A stretch of DNA of 64,000 nt from Bacillota bacterium (GCA_023414355.1 JAEZOB010000067.1:1-64000), one strand, 5' to 3'; shown: positions 9,262 through 19,446, counted from the stretch's first letter. Notes: generated from the sequence alone by a model not told the origin. Made by a program: numbers and translations.

Positions 9262-10182
9262 CTACTCATCCTCCCGATAGCCGAAGTTTTTCATCAGAAA
9301 ATCGCTGTCTCTCCAGTCCTTCTTGACCTTCACCCAGAGTTGAAGATTCACCTTACAATCCAGCAGATTCTCTATTTCCTTTCTTGCATGGGTACCGATC
9401 AACTTCAGCATGCTTCCGCCCTTACCGATGATGATTCCCTTATGGGAATCTCTCTCACAGACGATAGTGGCATCGATATCGATCAATCCGCTGTTTCTTT
9501 CTCTTCCTCCCTCGCGTTCCTTCATACGGTCTATGCTGACTGCAATGCCGTGAGGGATCTCATCGTCCAGAAGCCTGAGCGCCTTCTCTCTGATCAATTC
9601 GGCGACAATCTGTCGCTCGGGCTGGTCAGTAACCGTATCCTCATCATAATACATGGGGCCTTCCTGCATGTATTTGAAAATCTGTTCCATCAGTGCTTCG
9701 GTATTCTCACCCTTCAGGGCTGATACAGGGATGATTTCTGCAAAATTGCAGATATCCTTGTAGGCTGAGATGAAAGTAAGTATTTCCTCTTTCTTCACTG
9801 TATCAATCTTATTGATGACCAGAAACACGGGTGTCTTAACCTTCTTCAGCTGCTCAGCAATAAGCTGTTCTCCGGCGCCGATAAAGGTCGTGGGCTCCAC
9901 CAACCAGAGCACAATATCAACCTCGCCCATAGTCCGTTCTGCCACATTTACCATGTATTCGCCTAGTTTATTCTTCGCTTTATGGATACCCGGGGTATCC
10001 AGGAAGATTACCTGCCCTCGCTCATCCGTATAGACCGTCTGAATCCTGTTCCGAGTGGTCTGGGGCTTATTCGAAGTAATCGCTATCTTCTGGCCGATCA
10101 GCCTGTTCATCAGGGTGGATTTCCCTACATTCGGTCTACCGATCAGGGTCACAAAGCCTGATTTAAATTTTGCATTCTGCAT
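9262..10182 (-). CDS. era: GTPase Era, 16S rRNA maturation factor
   Basis: A 306-residue Era. G-domain motifs: G1 GRPNVGKS (~residue 16), G2 with TTRNRI, G3 DTPG, G4 NKID, followed by a C-terminal KH RNA-binding domain with IIGKGGSMLK. Era binds the 3' end of 16S rRNA during 30S assembly. A weak AGGT site precedes the ATG. It is the first gene of the leftward era-yqzL-recO-lipoprotein-glyS run. Confidence 0.97.
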   Translation of the reverse strand: MQNAKFKSGFVTLIGRPNVGKSTLMNRLIGQKIAITSNKPQTTRNRIQTVYTDERGQVIFLDTPGIHKAKNKLGEYMVNVAERTMGEVDIVLWLVEPTTFIGAGEQLIAEQLKKVKTPVFLVINKIDTVKKEEILTFISAYKDICNFAEIIPVSALKGENTEALMEQIFKYMQEGPMYYDEDTVTDQPERQIVAELIREKALRLLDDEIPHGIAVSIDRMKEREGGRERNSGLIDIDATIVCERDSHKGIIIGKGGSMLKLIGTHARKEIENLLDCKVNLQLWVKVKKDWRDSDFLMKNFGYREDE

Positions 10183-10343
10183 TCTATAACCTGTACCTTT
10201 CTTATCTTATCCCTTTTATTTCTTCTTATCTCTATCATATCCTTATTTTATTACGATTGTAATGTTTTGTAGTGCTCCTTATTAGGATATCTTCTTATCC
10301 TTAGGATCACTAATTCTTAGGAACAATCACGTAACAGACACAA

Positions 10344-13283
10344 TTACTTCATAAGGTTTTTGATTTCCTTGAACAATTCCTTATTTTCATTGATTCTGCC
10401 TTCATTACCGATGACGCAGATATTACCGGAAGCGAGCACCGCAGCGATCTGTTTGTGACAGGCACGGATATCCTCTACGCTGACATTCAGAACCTGGTCT
10501 CTTTCCTTTTGTAAGTCTGCTTCCGTAATTTTTCCAAGAAACATGCTTAAGGATCGCTTACCCTTCGCCTGTGGCGTCAGTGGTGTATCCAGAGTACTGA
10601 AGGTTCCAATGATATATTTGGTAATATCACGTTCTTCAGCATCAAAGTTCTTCACATACTCTACCGCCTTTTCATATACCTCATTGGTTTCCTTTAGATT
10701 AGGATCCCGATAGGAGGTAAAATAAGCATCTCCATCCACACCGGAAAATCCGCACATACACCCGTAAGCTCCACCCTTGACACGTATATTAATCCACAGA
10801 TAATCGTAACTCAGTATCGTCTTCAGAACCTTTAAGGCTCCATGATACTCGAGCCCTGCTTTTAGAAAGTTACCGGCTCTTGCTACATACTGAACCTGTA
10901 GTGCGGTCTTAAAGCCTTCATTTAAGCAGACAGGCACCAAAGCAGAGGTATCATAGGCTTCGAACAGCTTATGCTCCGCAGTTTCCTTAATCCCTTTACA
11001 AAAACCTTCGAACTTATTACTAAAACGATCAAAGCCTTCTCCATCTGCCGTAATACTGACGATCAGCTTCTCCCTTGTGAAGATCATCTGCATCAGTTCC
11101 TTCAGCTTTGATACGGTCAGCTCCGCTCTTTCAGCAAAGTTATCGTTCAGTTCCTCTATGAATTTATAGAATGAAATACCTGTGGTTATTTCCTTATATA
11201 AACCATGCACAGAATAGTAAGACATCGCCCGGTCCACTGCTACGGAATGTCCTGCCGAGTTGAAATGCATCTGAAGCTTGGATTTCATCTCACCAACGAT
11301 TTCCTTCAACCTCTTGGTATCAGTAAGCTTTGTGCGATGCAGCATTTCCTCGAGAAGACGAAAAGCCTCTGACAGATTATCATACAGTACCTTTGTTGAA
11401 AATTCAAATACCGGAAGATATTGATCCTCATTTCCTTTCACAGAAAAACTCCTGACGTTCGTACTGATTCCACCGGTATGGATGTTCACCTCATTGGAAA
11501 GCTCCAGATAAGAGTAATTCTCTGTATCCACATATCCGATGAGATAGGATAATAAGGATGCATACGGAAGAAGTTCCTTCGGTACCTCCCTGATATTGAA
11601 CAACAGACGAAGATAAGCGATTTTATTCGTGTAAACATTATGATGAAGAACCTTGATTCCCTGCAGTTCATGCTCTTCATTGGTCAAGGGTTCTATCTTC
11701 TTCTCGATATCCTCTCTGGTCAGCAGAGGGATTGCCTCCAGTTCTTCCTTGGTAGAGGGCTGTTCCTGATATTCCCTCAGTTCTTTCGTCTGACAGATAA
11801 TCTGAACGATCTCCTCTTTGCTCATTTCTTTTTTATAAGCAGCCAGTTTCAGCTTTAGCTTTTCTTCCTTCTCAGCATTTAAACCTGACTTCGGCTTCAG
11901 GATAACGATGCTGGAAAAAGTATTCTGCAGTAAATATTCTTCGATAACCTTCTCATAATAGCCGGTTCCGATCTTATCCTTCAGGAAAGCATAGCCGGTG
12001 GTATCCTTCAGATGCAGGAATGGCTTTTTATCGTCATAAAGCCAGCTGCTCATAGCCCGCAGTCCGTACATAAGTCCCTTCGGGAACTGGCCAAAATCTG
12101 CTTCACGATACTTGAACTCATAGTAATTAATTGCTGCTCGCAGAGATTTCTCATCAACACCCTCAGCAATCAGCTTTGACAGTACATTTTTGATGATTGT
12201 AACAAATTGTTCTTTCTTCTCTTCCTCAGAATTCTTTGCAATGATCATCAGACTTGGCTGCAAAATCTCATCCTCAAAGCCGCCGATGATATCGCTGCCA
12301 ATTCCGGCATCCAGTAGTGCCTGCTTGATTGGCGCACCGGGAGCCTGAAGAAGAACATAATCCAGTACCTGGAAAGTTAGTCCCAGTTCCTTATCCAAAG
12401 CGTTTCCAATCACTGTATTATAGCTTAAATAGGTGTTATCCTTTGCTTCCTCTTCCTCGCTCAGAGAATAATAGGCCGAGACCTCACGGCAGGAAATAAA
12501 GGGCTTCTGAAGCTTCACTTCTGAATTCACCGAAAGCATATCATATTGATTTAGATATTCCTTATCCAGCCAGGCAAGTCTCTCTTCGAAATCCATATCT
12601 CCATACAAATAAATATAGCTATTCGAGGGATGATAATAGGTTCTATGGAATTCTATAAACTGTTCATAGGACAGATCCGGGACATAATCAGGATCACCAC
12701 CGGACTCGACTCCGTAGGAGGTATCCGGGAACATAGAGTTCTGGATCATACGATAAAGCACGGATTCCGGCGAAGAGAAGGCTCCCTTCATCTCGTTATA
12801 TACCACACCATTATATTTTAGCTCATCCTCTTCCTGCTCCAGCTCATAATGCCAACCCTCCTGAAGGAAAATTTCCTTTCTCTGATAAATGTTCGGATAT
12901 AGAACCGCATCCATATAGACATGCATCAGATTCTTAAAATCCTGATCATTGATACTGGCCACCGGATATAAGGTTTTGTCCGGATAGGTCATCGCATTCA
13001 GAAAGGTATTCAAAGACCCCTTGGCCAACTCGACGAAAGGATCCTTGGCCGGAAATCTCTTAGAGCCGCATAACACAGAATGCTCTATGATATGCGCAAC
13101 TCCTGTGCTGTCAGCCGGTGGCGTCCGAAAGCCGACATAAAAAACTTTATTTTTATCATCATTTGCTACAATCGCAACTCTTGCACCTGTCTTTTTATGG
13201 ACCAGCAGAGTGCCTATTCCATTCATATCTTCGAGTTTTTCCTCAAGAACAAAATCATAAGAGGAAGGTATCTTATATTTCAT
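10344..13283 (-). CDS. M16C-family zinc metalloprotease (presequence-protease / insulinase type)
   Basis: A 979-residue protein with the inverted zinc motif HIIEH (~residue 66-70) near the N-terminus and the downstream glutamate region (YNEMKGAFSSPESVL). The full-length, two-half architecture including the M16C-associated middle domain matches bacterial relatives of PreP, which degrade unfolded peptides in a closed chamber. No signal peptide, so cytoplasmic. CGGAGG lies before the ATG at good spacing. It stands alone, transcribed leftwards and divergent from cspA. Confidence 0.93.
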   Translation of the reverse strand: MKYKIPSSYDFVLEEKLEDMNGIGTLLVHKKTGARVAIVANDDKNKVFYVGFRTPPADSTGVAHIIEHSVLCGSKRFPAKDPFVELAKGSLNTFLNAMTYPDKTLYPVASINDQDFKNLMHVYMDAVLYPNIYQRKEIFLQEGWHYELEQEEDELKYNGVVYNEMKGAFSSPESVLYRMIQNSMFPDTSYGVESGGDPDYVPDLSYEQFIEFHRTYYHPSNSYIYLYGDMDFEERLAWLDKEYLNQYDMLSVNSEVKLQKPFISCREVSAYYSLSEEEEAKDNTYLSYNTVIGNALDKELGLTFQVLDYVLLQAPGAPIKQALLDAGIGSDIIGGFEDEILQPSLMIIAKNSEEEKKEQFVTIIKNVLSKLIAEGVDEKSLRAAINYYEFKYREADFGQFPKGLMYGLRAMSSWLYDDKKPFLHLKDTTGYAFLKDKIGTGYYEKVIEEYLLQNTFSSIVILKPKSGLNAEKEEKLKLKLAAYKKEMSKEEIVQIICQTKELREYQEQPSTKEELEAIPLLTREDIEKKIEPLTNEEHELQGIKVLHHNVYTNKIAYLRLLFNIREVPKELLPYASLLSYLIGYVDTENYSYLELSNEVNIHTGGISTNVRSFSVKGNEDQYLPVFEFSTKVLYDNLSEAFRLLEEMLHRTKLTDTKRLKEIVGEMKSKLQMHFNSAGHSVAVDRAMSYYSVHGLYKEITTGISFYKFIEELNDNFAERAELTVSKLKELMQMIFTREKLIVSITADGEGFDRFSNKFEGFCKGIKETAEHKLFEAYDTSALVPVCLNEGFKTALQVQYVARAGNFLKAGLEYHGALKVLKTILSYDYLWINIRVKGGAYGCMCGFSGVDGDAYFTSYRDPNLKETNEVYEKAVEYVKNFDAEERDITKYIIGTFSTLDTPLTPQAKGKRSLSMFLGKITEADLQKERDQVLNVSVEDIRACHKQIAAVLASGNICVIGNEGRINENKELFKEIKNLMK

Positions 13284-13514
13284 ATGGTATGCCTCCGTCC
13301 ATTCTTATTTTATAATAATCAGTATGGTAATTTATAGTATATGCTTATTCATCATATCATAAAAAAAATGATTTGTCATATAGATATCCTCCATCTAAAA
13401 TCGTACTTCTTGATTACATTTTTTTATAGACTGTACTTTATTAATAAAAACAGTAAACAATTAGACACTTTCCAAAAAATAATTTAAAATATTACATAAT
13501 TCAACAAAACTTGT

Positions 13515-13542
13515 TTGACTTTTTCGCAATAATATGTTAAAT
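13515..13542 (+). promoter_or_regulatory. candidate cspA promoter
   Basis: TTGACT (13515-13520) and TTAAAT (13537-13542) separated by 16 bases, leaving a ~50-base leader before the AGGAGG of cspA. A second -10-like TATACT follows at 13544. The rest of the 316-base gap between the M16C gene and cspA is AT-rich without other recognised signals. Confidence 0.4.
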
Positions 13543-13599
13543 TTATACTGTCATTACTAATAGTGGTAATGAAACTATATCATGTTTTAGGAGGCTTTT

Positions 13600-13800
13600 A
13601 TGAAGACAGGAACAGTTAAGTGGTTTAACGCTAAAAAGGGCTTCGGATTTATCTCCGACGAAGAGGGCAACGATGTATTCGTACACTTCTCAGCACTTAT
13701 GATGGATGGCTTCAAGGTTTTAGAAGAAGGCGAGAAGGTATCTTTTGATGTAGTAAAAGGAGAAAAAGGTCCTCAGGCTGCGAATGTGAATCGGTTATAA
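13600..13800 (+). CDS. cspA: cold-shock protein (CspA family)
   Basis: A 66-residue single cold-shock domain. RNP1 (KGFGFI) and RNP2 (VFVHF) are intact and the whole OB fold is present (GTVKWFNAKKGFGFIS). Such proteins bind single-stranded RNA/DNA and melt RNA structure, constitutively or at low temperature. AGGAGG precedes the ATG. Monocistronic: promoter upstream and a strong terminator downstream. Confidence 0.97.
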   Translation: MKTGTVKWFNAKKGFGFISDEEGNDVFVHFSALMMDGFKVLEEGEKVSFDVVKGEKGPQAANVNRL

Positions 13801-13888
13801 TCAACAACTACGAGAGTAATTTATATATATGTTAACATATTTATAAAGTTATCATAGGATGGGTTGTAACATTACTTAACATTGAAGC

Positions 13889-13930
13889 AAAAAGGATGAG
13901 AACTGGCGTATCAGTATCTCATCCTTTTTT
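13889..13930 (+). terminator. bidirectional intrinsic terminator between cspA and the glycosidase gene
   Basis: A 13-bp stem (AAAAAGGATGAGA / TCTCATCCTTTTT) with an inner ACTG/CAGT extension, followed by a T-run on the plus strand; the minus strand also reads into Ts, so it can end both convergent transcripts. Confidence 0.88.
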
Positions 13931-14049
13931 CTATCCTTCTGATTTGTTCTCTGTATCCGAACTAGCTCATATTTATAACGCTCATTACTATACCATAATC
14001 ATTCTTTTTGTAAAATATTACCATCGTTCGATACCGCCGGACTCGTCTG

Positions 14050-16752
14050 CTATGGCAGTATTGCGAGATAATCCCCTACCTGACGGGGAGAGGTTCCCCA
14101 GGAGGTAACATCGGCCATCACATTATTGATTGTCATCATGGTTGATCCGCCACCATCCAGATTCAAAGCATTATAACAACCAAGATTCTGCATCATAATC
14201 TGTAGTTCTTTGATCGTAGCACCTCGGCTCTTGTTACTCTTGCCATCTACCACAACAATTAATACTGTACCGTCCTGCTTGATGCCGATCAGGGTTCTTG
14301 GGTTCTTACCGTTCCAGGCTGTGTTCTGGAAACCGTCATCAAACCAAGACTGTTCGGAGGTCAACACACCTTCATCAATCAATAGCGGTCCTGCCGACAT
14401 AACACTGGCGGTTGGCCCGAACGTTAGCTGCTCTCCATCCATTTTAGCCTTTATACTTGTGGTAATTGCACTTCCGGTCGCCACATTTGCCTTCAGCCAA
14501 TCAGCAGAAGTTCCGATACCAGCCAGTATTCCGCCACCGGGGGCTACCGTATGACCTCCCATAGTATCATAAATTGCAGTAACTTTACCCGCTTGATCAA
14601 ATGCTACTTCTACTCCTGTCAGATTTACTTTCACAGGCTGTCCATAGGTTGATTGCGGTTTTGTGAATGTATAGCTCTCTGTCGGTGTACCGTAACCATC
14701 ATCATAAAGAACAAAATCATTCGGAAGGTAACCAACTGTATCATGATGTGTGGAATAATCATCATTGACTCCGCATTTGATTCCCGGCCTTCTGTTTAGC
14801 CCGGTGAGCGAATGAGTAACAATATTGTCTTCGTCTATTTCGACAGATACTGTCATCTCCGTAGTGAACCGCCCTATCTTCATACCGTTCAGTGTTCCGT
14901 TCGGAATTAGCAATCCGGGTCTGTTAGGGATCGCTTCATTCGTGATTCTTCCATTGGTTACTGACAGCGATGTGCTGGCACCAACCGTTCCCCAGGAATC
15001 TCTTACCATGAAGAAGCCACCGTTAACTGCAGCGATTGTACCGTCCAAGGCACCTTGCGCTATGATATCCGAAATGGAGTTAACCGGTGCATTTACCATA
15101 TTTCCACACTTCTTCGCTGCAATATGACCGTTAAAGGTATTAGGATTTAATTCTAATATATGTACTTCAAAGGGGCCTGAATCCGAAGACATCCAAGCAT
15201 TGGTCTTGGTGGAATCTCCTGTAAGATACCCTCTCTGAATGAAATGGTGCGTCAAACCTGCCGTAATTGCAGAAGAGGTAACCGACTGAGTAATTGCACT
15301 TCCAGAAGCAACACCTATCCCCAGGTCAGGTATTACAGTTGGAATCGGAGTTACCGGAGGCGTTACTGGAGGTGTTACAGGCGGTGTTATCGGTGGTGTT
15401 ATCGGAGGTGTTACAGGCGGTGTTATCGGTTGTGTAGGTGTATCGTTACCTGAGCCGCCTGAAGGAACATAAGGAACATTGTTCGGTGCTGCTGCCGGGG
15501 TTCCAATGATTACGACAAGCTCTTGACTATCACCGGTACCAACTTTTACATTCACTTTAACGTTACCTGTTATCACAGGAATAGCCTCTTTTGATACGGC
15601 TTGAAGCTGTGTATCCTCCGCGCCCTTAAGCAATACAAGATTAAATTTCTTCTGGCAATCCAAGTTCAACGGAACACTTGAGGTGATTTTGATACCCTGG
15701 ATATCGACCTTGACAGGAATATCATCTTTTGATTCACCTGAAATATTGATGACGGCTTGTGCTGCTTCTCTGGTAACAGTAATTTTCTCTACGACACCGT
15801 TATTTACGATGGTTAGAGTCGCGCCCTTTTCATCTACCTCAATACTCGCACTTGCATTCTCGCCAATGATGATGTTGGATTTTTCAGCAAGGACCTTCAA
15901 GAGGTTTCCGACTGCTTCCTCTCTCCAGGTATTTGCTTTGATTTCTTCAATATCAATTGACGTAAAGACGCCGTAATTGGTGATATCTGCATTTGGTGCT
16001 TCTACAATCAAACTTTGTCTGCTAAAGTCGCCACTGGGAATTGTCAAATTCACTTCATCATCGGTCTTTATCTTGATAACCAAAGCTCCGCTGTATAGAT
16101 ATCGTTCCAATTCCTTTTGATTATCGGCAGTTACCACATTACCGATCACCGTAAGCCTGAACGAATCGGCCTTACCACTTAAGCTTCTTGCTGTTATTGT
16201 TGTTGTACCTAACTTTAATGCTGTTATCTTGCCGTTCTTATCCGGTTTCGCTATCATCGGATCACTGCTGGTCCATGCAACCTTATCATTCGAAGAAGCA
16301 GGCGTTAAAGAGCTGTCAAAATCATATGCCTGTCCTACTGCCAAGGTTTCAATCTTATTCTTGATTACCAGTCCTAAGGACTGTTTTATGACAGTAACCT
16401 TGCAGATCAATCGGTATTTATCTGTCTTGTCTGTAATATCACATGTAATGATTGCAGTACCTTTGCCAATTCCTTCTACTACACCCTTTTGTGATACGGT
16501 AGCAATTCTCTTATTACTGCTGCTCCATATGTATGCCGCATCCCTAATACCATTCTTGATCTTTAAATCTACCTGCTCACCGACAAAGATGTTACATACA
16601 GTTTTCGATAATTTCGGCTGAGAGATATCGATCTGACTTGCTGTTCCTTCTTTCTGAGCCGCCAAACCCACATGAGTGAAATTCATGCACAAAATCATCG
16701 AGAGAATTAAAATAATACTGATTTTCTTTCTAGCGCTTTTCGTTAATAACAT
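14050..16752 (-). CDS. secreted Ig-like (Big_2) and phosphodiester glycosidase (NAGPA) domain protein
   Basis: A 900-residue exported protein. Residues 1-32 are a signal peptide. Two bacterial Ig-like domains follow (motifs IWSSSNKRIATVSQKGVVEGIGKGTAIITC and WTSSDPMIAKPDKNGKITAL, given in part), then a beta-rich middle, a Pro/Thr-rich linker (~residues 435-475) and a C-terminal NAGPA domain ending with NLDGGGSTMM, the family hallmark. NAGPA-type domains hydrolyse phosphodiester-linked sugars, and in Firmicutes are tied to cell-surface polysaccharide or teichoic-acid turnover. GGGAGGG precedes the ATG. Substrate unknown. Confidence 0.9.
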   Translation of the reverse strand: MLLTKSARKKISIILILSMILCMNFTHVGLAAQKEGTASQIDISQPKLSKTVCNIFVGEQVDLKIKNGIRDAAYIWSSSNKRIATVSQKGVVEGIGKGTAIITCDITDKTDKYRLICKVTVIKQSLGLVIKNKIETLAVGQAYDFDSSLTPASSNDKVAWTSSDPMIAKPDKNGKITALKLGTTTITARSLSGKADSFRLTVIGNVVTADNQKELERYLYSGALVIKIKTDDEVNLTIPSGDFSRQSLIVEAPNADITNYGVFTSIDIEEIKANTWREEAVGNLLKVLAEKSNIIIGENASASIEVDEKGATLTIVNNGVVEKITVTREAAQAVINISGESKDDIPVKVDIQGIKITSSVPLNLDCQKKFNLVLLKGAEDTQLQAVSKEAIPVITGNVKVNVKVGTGDSQELVVIIGTPAAAPNNVPYVPSGGSGNDTPTQPITPPVTPPITPPITPPVTPPVTPPVTPIPTVIPDLGIGVASGSAITQSVTSSAITAGLTHHFIQRGYLTGDSTKTNAWMSSDSGPFEVHILELNPNTFNGHIAAKKCGNMVNAPVNSISDIIAQGALDGTIAAVNGGFFMVRDSWGTVGASTSLSVTNGRITNEAIPNRPGLLIPNGTLNGMKIGRFTTEMTVSVEIDEDNIVTHSLTGLNRRPGIKCGVNDDYSTHHDTVGYLPNDFVLYDDGYGTPTESYTFTKPQSTYGQPVKVNLTGVEVAFDQAGKVTAIYDTMGGHTVAPGGGILAGIGTSADWLKANVATGSAITTSIKAKMDGEQLTFGPTASVMSAGPLLIDEGVLTSEQSWFDDGFQNTAWNGKNPRTLIGIKQDGTVLIVVVDGKSNKSRGATIKELQIMMQNLGCYNALNLDGGGSTMMTINNVMADVTSWGTSPRQVGDYLAILP
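15355..15429. repeat. 12-bp tandem repeats encoding the Pro/Thr linker
   Basis: Six or so copies of a degenerate 12-base unit (ggaggtgttacc-like on the plus strand) encode the ITPPVTPP-type linker between the middle region and the glycosidase domain. Copy number may vary between strains. Confidence 0.8.
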
Positions 16753-16839
16753 AATGCCCTCCCATCATAATATTCTTAACTCTTTTCCCTAACACCTATC
16801 AATTTGCTTCTGTCTCCCCCCCTTATCGTATGAATCAAA

Positions 16840-16883
16840 AAGACCAAACTCTATGGAATTAATTGTCCATAAAATTTGGTCTT
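16840..16883 (-). terminator. leader terminator-like hairpin upstream of the glycosidase gene
   Basis: On the minus strand a 9-bp stem (AAGACCAAA / TTTGGTCTT) with an inner ATGGA/TCCAT stem is followed by TTTTT. It lies ~90 bases upstream of the glycosidase start codon, with no minus-strand gene before it, so it may act as an attenuator in the 5' leader rather than ending another gene. Confidence 0.55.
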
Positions 16884-17021
16884 GCCTGCGTTACAGTAAC
16901 AATCCTTCAATTTTTTGTATCTATTTTTAGTCTAGCACAAAATATGTATATGTCAACATAAATTTTCCGCATTTTGCCATACTGTTACAAAGGGATCGAA
17001 CCTCATTACTTAAAGTATCTG

Positions 17022-17050
17022 TTGCATTCACTATCAAATTATACTATAAT
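17022..17050 (+). promoter_or_regulatory. sigma-A-type promoter for the DUF1461-pyk operon
   Basis: TTGCAT (17022-17027), a 17-base spacer and a perfect TATAAT (17045-17050), about 40 bases before the ribosome site of the membrane protein gene. Confidence 0.75.
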
Positions 17051-17097
17051 GCGTTTGGAACTTTAAACACGCTATTTTGCATACCATGGAGGCTGCT

Positions 17098-17769
17098 ATG
17101 CGTAAATTTAAAATCACGGATTTACTGGTAGGACTTGTCTTTACTCTTCTGTTCATCAGTATTGCTGTCATTATTACTGTAAACTTCAGACCCCTATATT
17201 ATCTTGATATTAACCTACTTCATATCGCAGATACCTCCGGCCTGAGCCAGGATGTGATCCGGGAGAACTATGACGAACTAATCGATTACTCTTTCCCCCT
17301 GTTCCAGGGACCGCTACAGTTCCCCACTCTGCCTTCTTCAGAGAATGCATTGATTCATTTTTCAGAAGTAAAAAATATTTTTACTTCATTTTATATTCTA
17401 GGTATGATAACCTTAGTATTAGGAATGATCATCATCGTACACAAGAGAAAAAGCAATGATATCAGCTATCTGCTTGTATCTGCAATTACTGCTATTGTTC
17501 TTCCATCGATACTTGCATTATTTCTTGCTACTAATTTTGACCGGGTTTTTATACTATTTCACAAGTTATTCTTCAAGAATGATTATTGGCTCTTTGACCC
17601 GACGACCGATCCGGTAATTACAATCCTGCCGGATACCTTTTTTATGCACTGTGCACTATTAATTATAGTTATTGTGGTCTTATTCAGTATTGCATTCCTT
17701 ACCCTATATCTGTGGAAAAAGCAGCATACAGGAATTAAATTCCGCAAGAATAAAGGACTAAAATTCTAA
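17098..17769 (+). CDS. DUF1461 / TIGR01906-type integral membrane protein
   Basis: A 223-residue membrane protein with four predicted membrane helices (near residues 12-35, 100-120, 130-155 and 190-215) and a conserved extracytoplasmic segment containing NYDELIDYSFP and LPSSENALIHFSEVKNIF, typical of the TIGR01906 family found beside metabolic genes in Firmicutes. The function is unknown. The start at 17098 is preferred over one 21 bases upstream because GGAGG lies just before it. pyk follows after 12 bases, so the two are cotranscribed. Confidence 0.85.
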   Translation: MRKFKITDLLVGLVFTLLFISIAVIITVNFRPLYYLDINLLHIADTSGLSQDVIRENYDELIDYSFPLFQGPLQFPTLPSSENALIHFSEVKNIFTSFYILGMITLVLGMIIIVHKRKSNDISYLLVSAITAIVLPSILALFLATNFDRVFILFHKLFFKNDYWLFDPTTDPVITILPDTFFMHCALLIIVIVVLFSIAFLTLYLWKKQHTGIKFRKNKGLKF

Positions 17770-17781
17770 AGGAGTATTATT

Positions 17782-19209
17782 ATGAGAAAAACGAAAATTA
17801 TTTGTACCCTTGGACCTTCAACCGATGATGATAATGTATTGCGTGAATTGTTTCTCTCAGGAATGGATGTGGCACGATTTAATTTCTCCCATGCCACTCA
17901 TGAGGAACATCTCGGAAGACTACAGAGAGTCCAAAAGCTTCGGGACGAATTGGGTATTCCTGTTGCTACACTCCTGGACACTAAGGGTCCGGAAATCCGT
18001 CTCTGTACCTTCAAGGATAATGAAAAAGTACAGCTTAAGGAGGGACAAACCTTCACTCTTACTTCAAGAGAGGTCGAGGGCGATGAGAAACAGGTATCGA
18101 TATCCTATCCTAATTTAATTTATGATATTGATGTCGGAACAACCATTCTGATCGATGACGGACTGGTCGAGATGAAGGTGACGGATGTAACAGCAACCGA
18201 TATCATCTGTACCGTGAAAAATGGCGGTATCATTTCTGACAGAAAGGGAGTCAATGTTCCCGGCGTCCACCTTTCCATGCCCTTCATCAGCGATAAGGAT
18301 CGCGAAGATATTCTTTTCGGCATTAAGCAGAATTTTGATTTTATTGCTGCTTCCTTCGTCAGCACTGCGGATGACATCAAAGAAATCCGAAAGATGCTGA
18401 ACAAGCACAATTCGCAAGCTAAGGTTATCGCAAAGATTGAGAATTATCACGGTGTTGAGCATATTGATGACATCATAGAGGTCTCGGACGGAATCATGAT
18501 TGCCCGCGGCGATATGGGTGTGGAGATTCCCTACGAGGAAGTTCCGGTGCTTCAGAAAATAATTATCAAAAAGGTATATCAAGCCGGAAAGCAGGTTATC
18601 ACTGCGACTCAGATGCTTGATTCCATGATCAAGAACCCCAGACCGACCAGAGCTGAGACGACAGATGTAGCCAATGCGATCTATGATGGAACCAGCGCAA
18701 TCATGCTTTCAGGCGAGACCGCTGCCGGAGCTTATCCTGTAGAATCTCTAAAGACTATGGTAAAAATAGCATCCCGCGCCGAAGCGGATATTGATTATAA
18801 GAAGCGCTTCCGTCTTCAGGAGGTCTGCCAGTCTCCGGATATCACAGATGCGATTTCTCGTGCTACAGTAACTACTGCTCATGATTTGAATGCGAAGATG
18901 ATCATAACCGTAACTACTTCCGGCAAGACCGCACGCATGATCTCCCGGTATCGCCCGGATTGCCAGATCCTTGGCTGCACCACCGATCCAATGGTATACC
19001 GGCAGTTAAATATGGCTTGGGGTGTAACACCGCTTCTTATAGCAGTAGAGCATGATACTTTTGAATTATTCGATCATGCCATTCAGGCAGTAGAAAATGC
19101 CGGATATCTTAAGGACGGCGAATTGGCTGTTCTCACAGCCGGAGTTCCGCTTGGAACCTCCGGAACCACAAATCTGATCAAGGTTCAGATTGCAGGAAGT
19201 AAATATTGA
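17782..19209 (+). CDS. pyk: pyruvate kinase
   Basis: A 475-residue pyruvate kinase, converting PEP + ADP to pyruvate + ATP, the last step of glycolysis. Hallmarks: RKTKIICTLGPS at the N-terminus, DTKGPEIR, the catalytic KIENYHGVEHIDDI region and GDMGVEI in the TIM barrel, TATQMLDSMI, and a complete C-terminal regulatory domain. It lacks the extra PEP-utiliser domain that extends bacillar enzymes to ~585 residues, as in many clostridia. AAAGGAG lies before the ATG. Confidence 0.97.
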   Translation: MRKTKIICTLGPSTDDDNVLRELFLSGMDVARFNFSHATHEEHLGRLQRVQKLRDELGIPVATLLDTKGPEIRLCTFKDNEKVQLKEGQTFTLTSREVEGDEKQVSISYPNLIYDIDVGTTILIDDGLVEMKVTDVTATDIICTVKNGGIISDRKGVNVPGVHLSMPFISDKDREDILFGIKQNFDFIAASFVSTADDIKEIRKMLNKHNSQAKVIAKIENYHGVEHIDDIIEVSDGIMIARGDMGVEIPYEEVPVLQKIIIKKVYQAGKQVITATQMLDSMIKNPRPTRAETTDVANAIYDGTSAIMLSGETAAGAYPVESLKTMVKIASRAEADIDYKKRFRLQEVCQSPDITDAISRATVTTAHDLNAKMIITVTTSGKTARMISRYRPDCQILGCTTDPMVYRQLNMAWGVTPLLIAVEHDTFELFDHAIQAVENAGYLKDGELAVLTAGVPLGTSGTTNLIKVQIAGSKY

Positions 19210-19262
19210 TTAATATGTAAAAGCATGTTGTAACATTAAAGCAATCATAGCTATAACAAATA

Positions 19263-19326
19263 CAGGCTATCGTTCCTTTGTCGAGAGATTAATATCCTCC
19301 GATGATTGAACGATGGCCTGATTTAT
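19263..19326 (+). terminator. hairpin after pyk
   Basis: A 13-bp stem (CAGGCTATCGTTC / GAACGATGGCCTG, one G-T pair) 53 bases after the pyk stop codon, followed by ATTTATTA. The loop is long (32 bases) and the T-run weak. Confidence 0.5.
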
Positions 19327-19354
19327 TACTATGTCATTTTATATTATCTCATTC

Positions 19355-19446
19355 AGTTACTATTTCGCTTACTTAACAGTTTCGTTATTTAACTATTTTC
19401 CTTGCTTAATTATTTTGCTAATTTAAAGACTTCGCTGCTTTATCGC
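19355..19446. repeat. degenerate ~16-bp tandem repeats at the 3' end of the amidase gene
   Basis: Five or six degenerate units of the form ttaactatttcgcttac run right up to the stop codon of the leftward amidase gene. They resemble in period and base pattern the repeats at 21341-21436 that abut the guaB stop codon. Confidence 0.6.

Noticed and set aside
15244..15453. Arg/Tyr/Cys-rich open frame antisense to the glycosidase linker
   Set aside because: A shadow of the 12-base tandem repeats encoding the Pro/Thr linker; no ribosome site.
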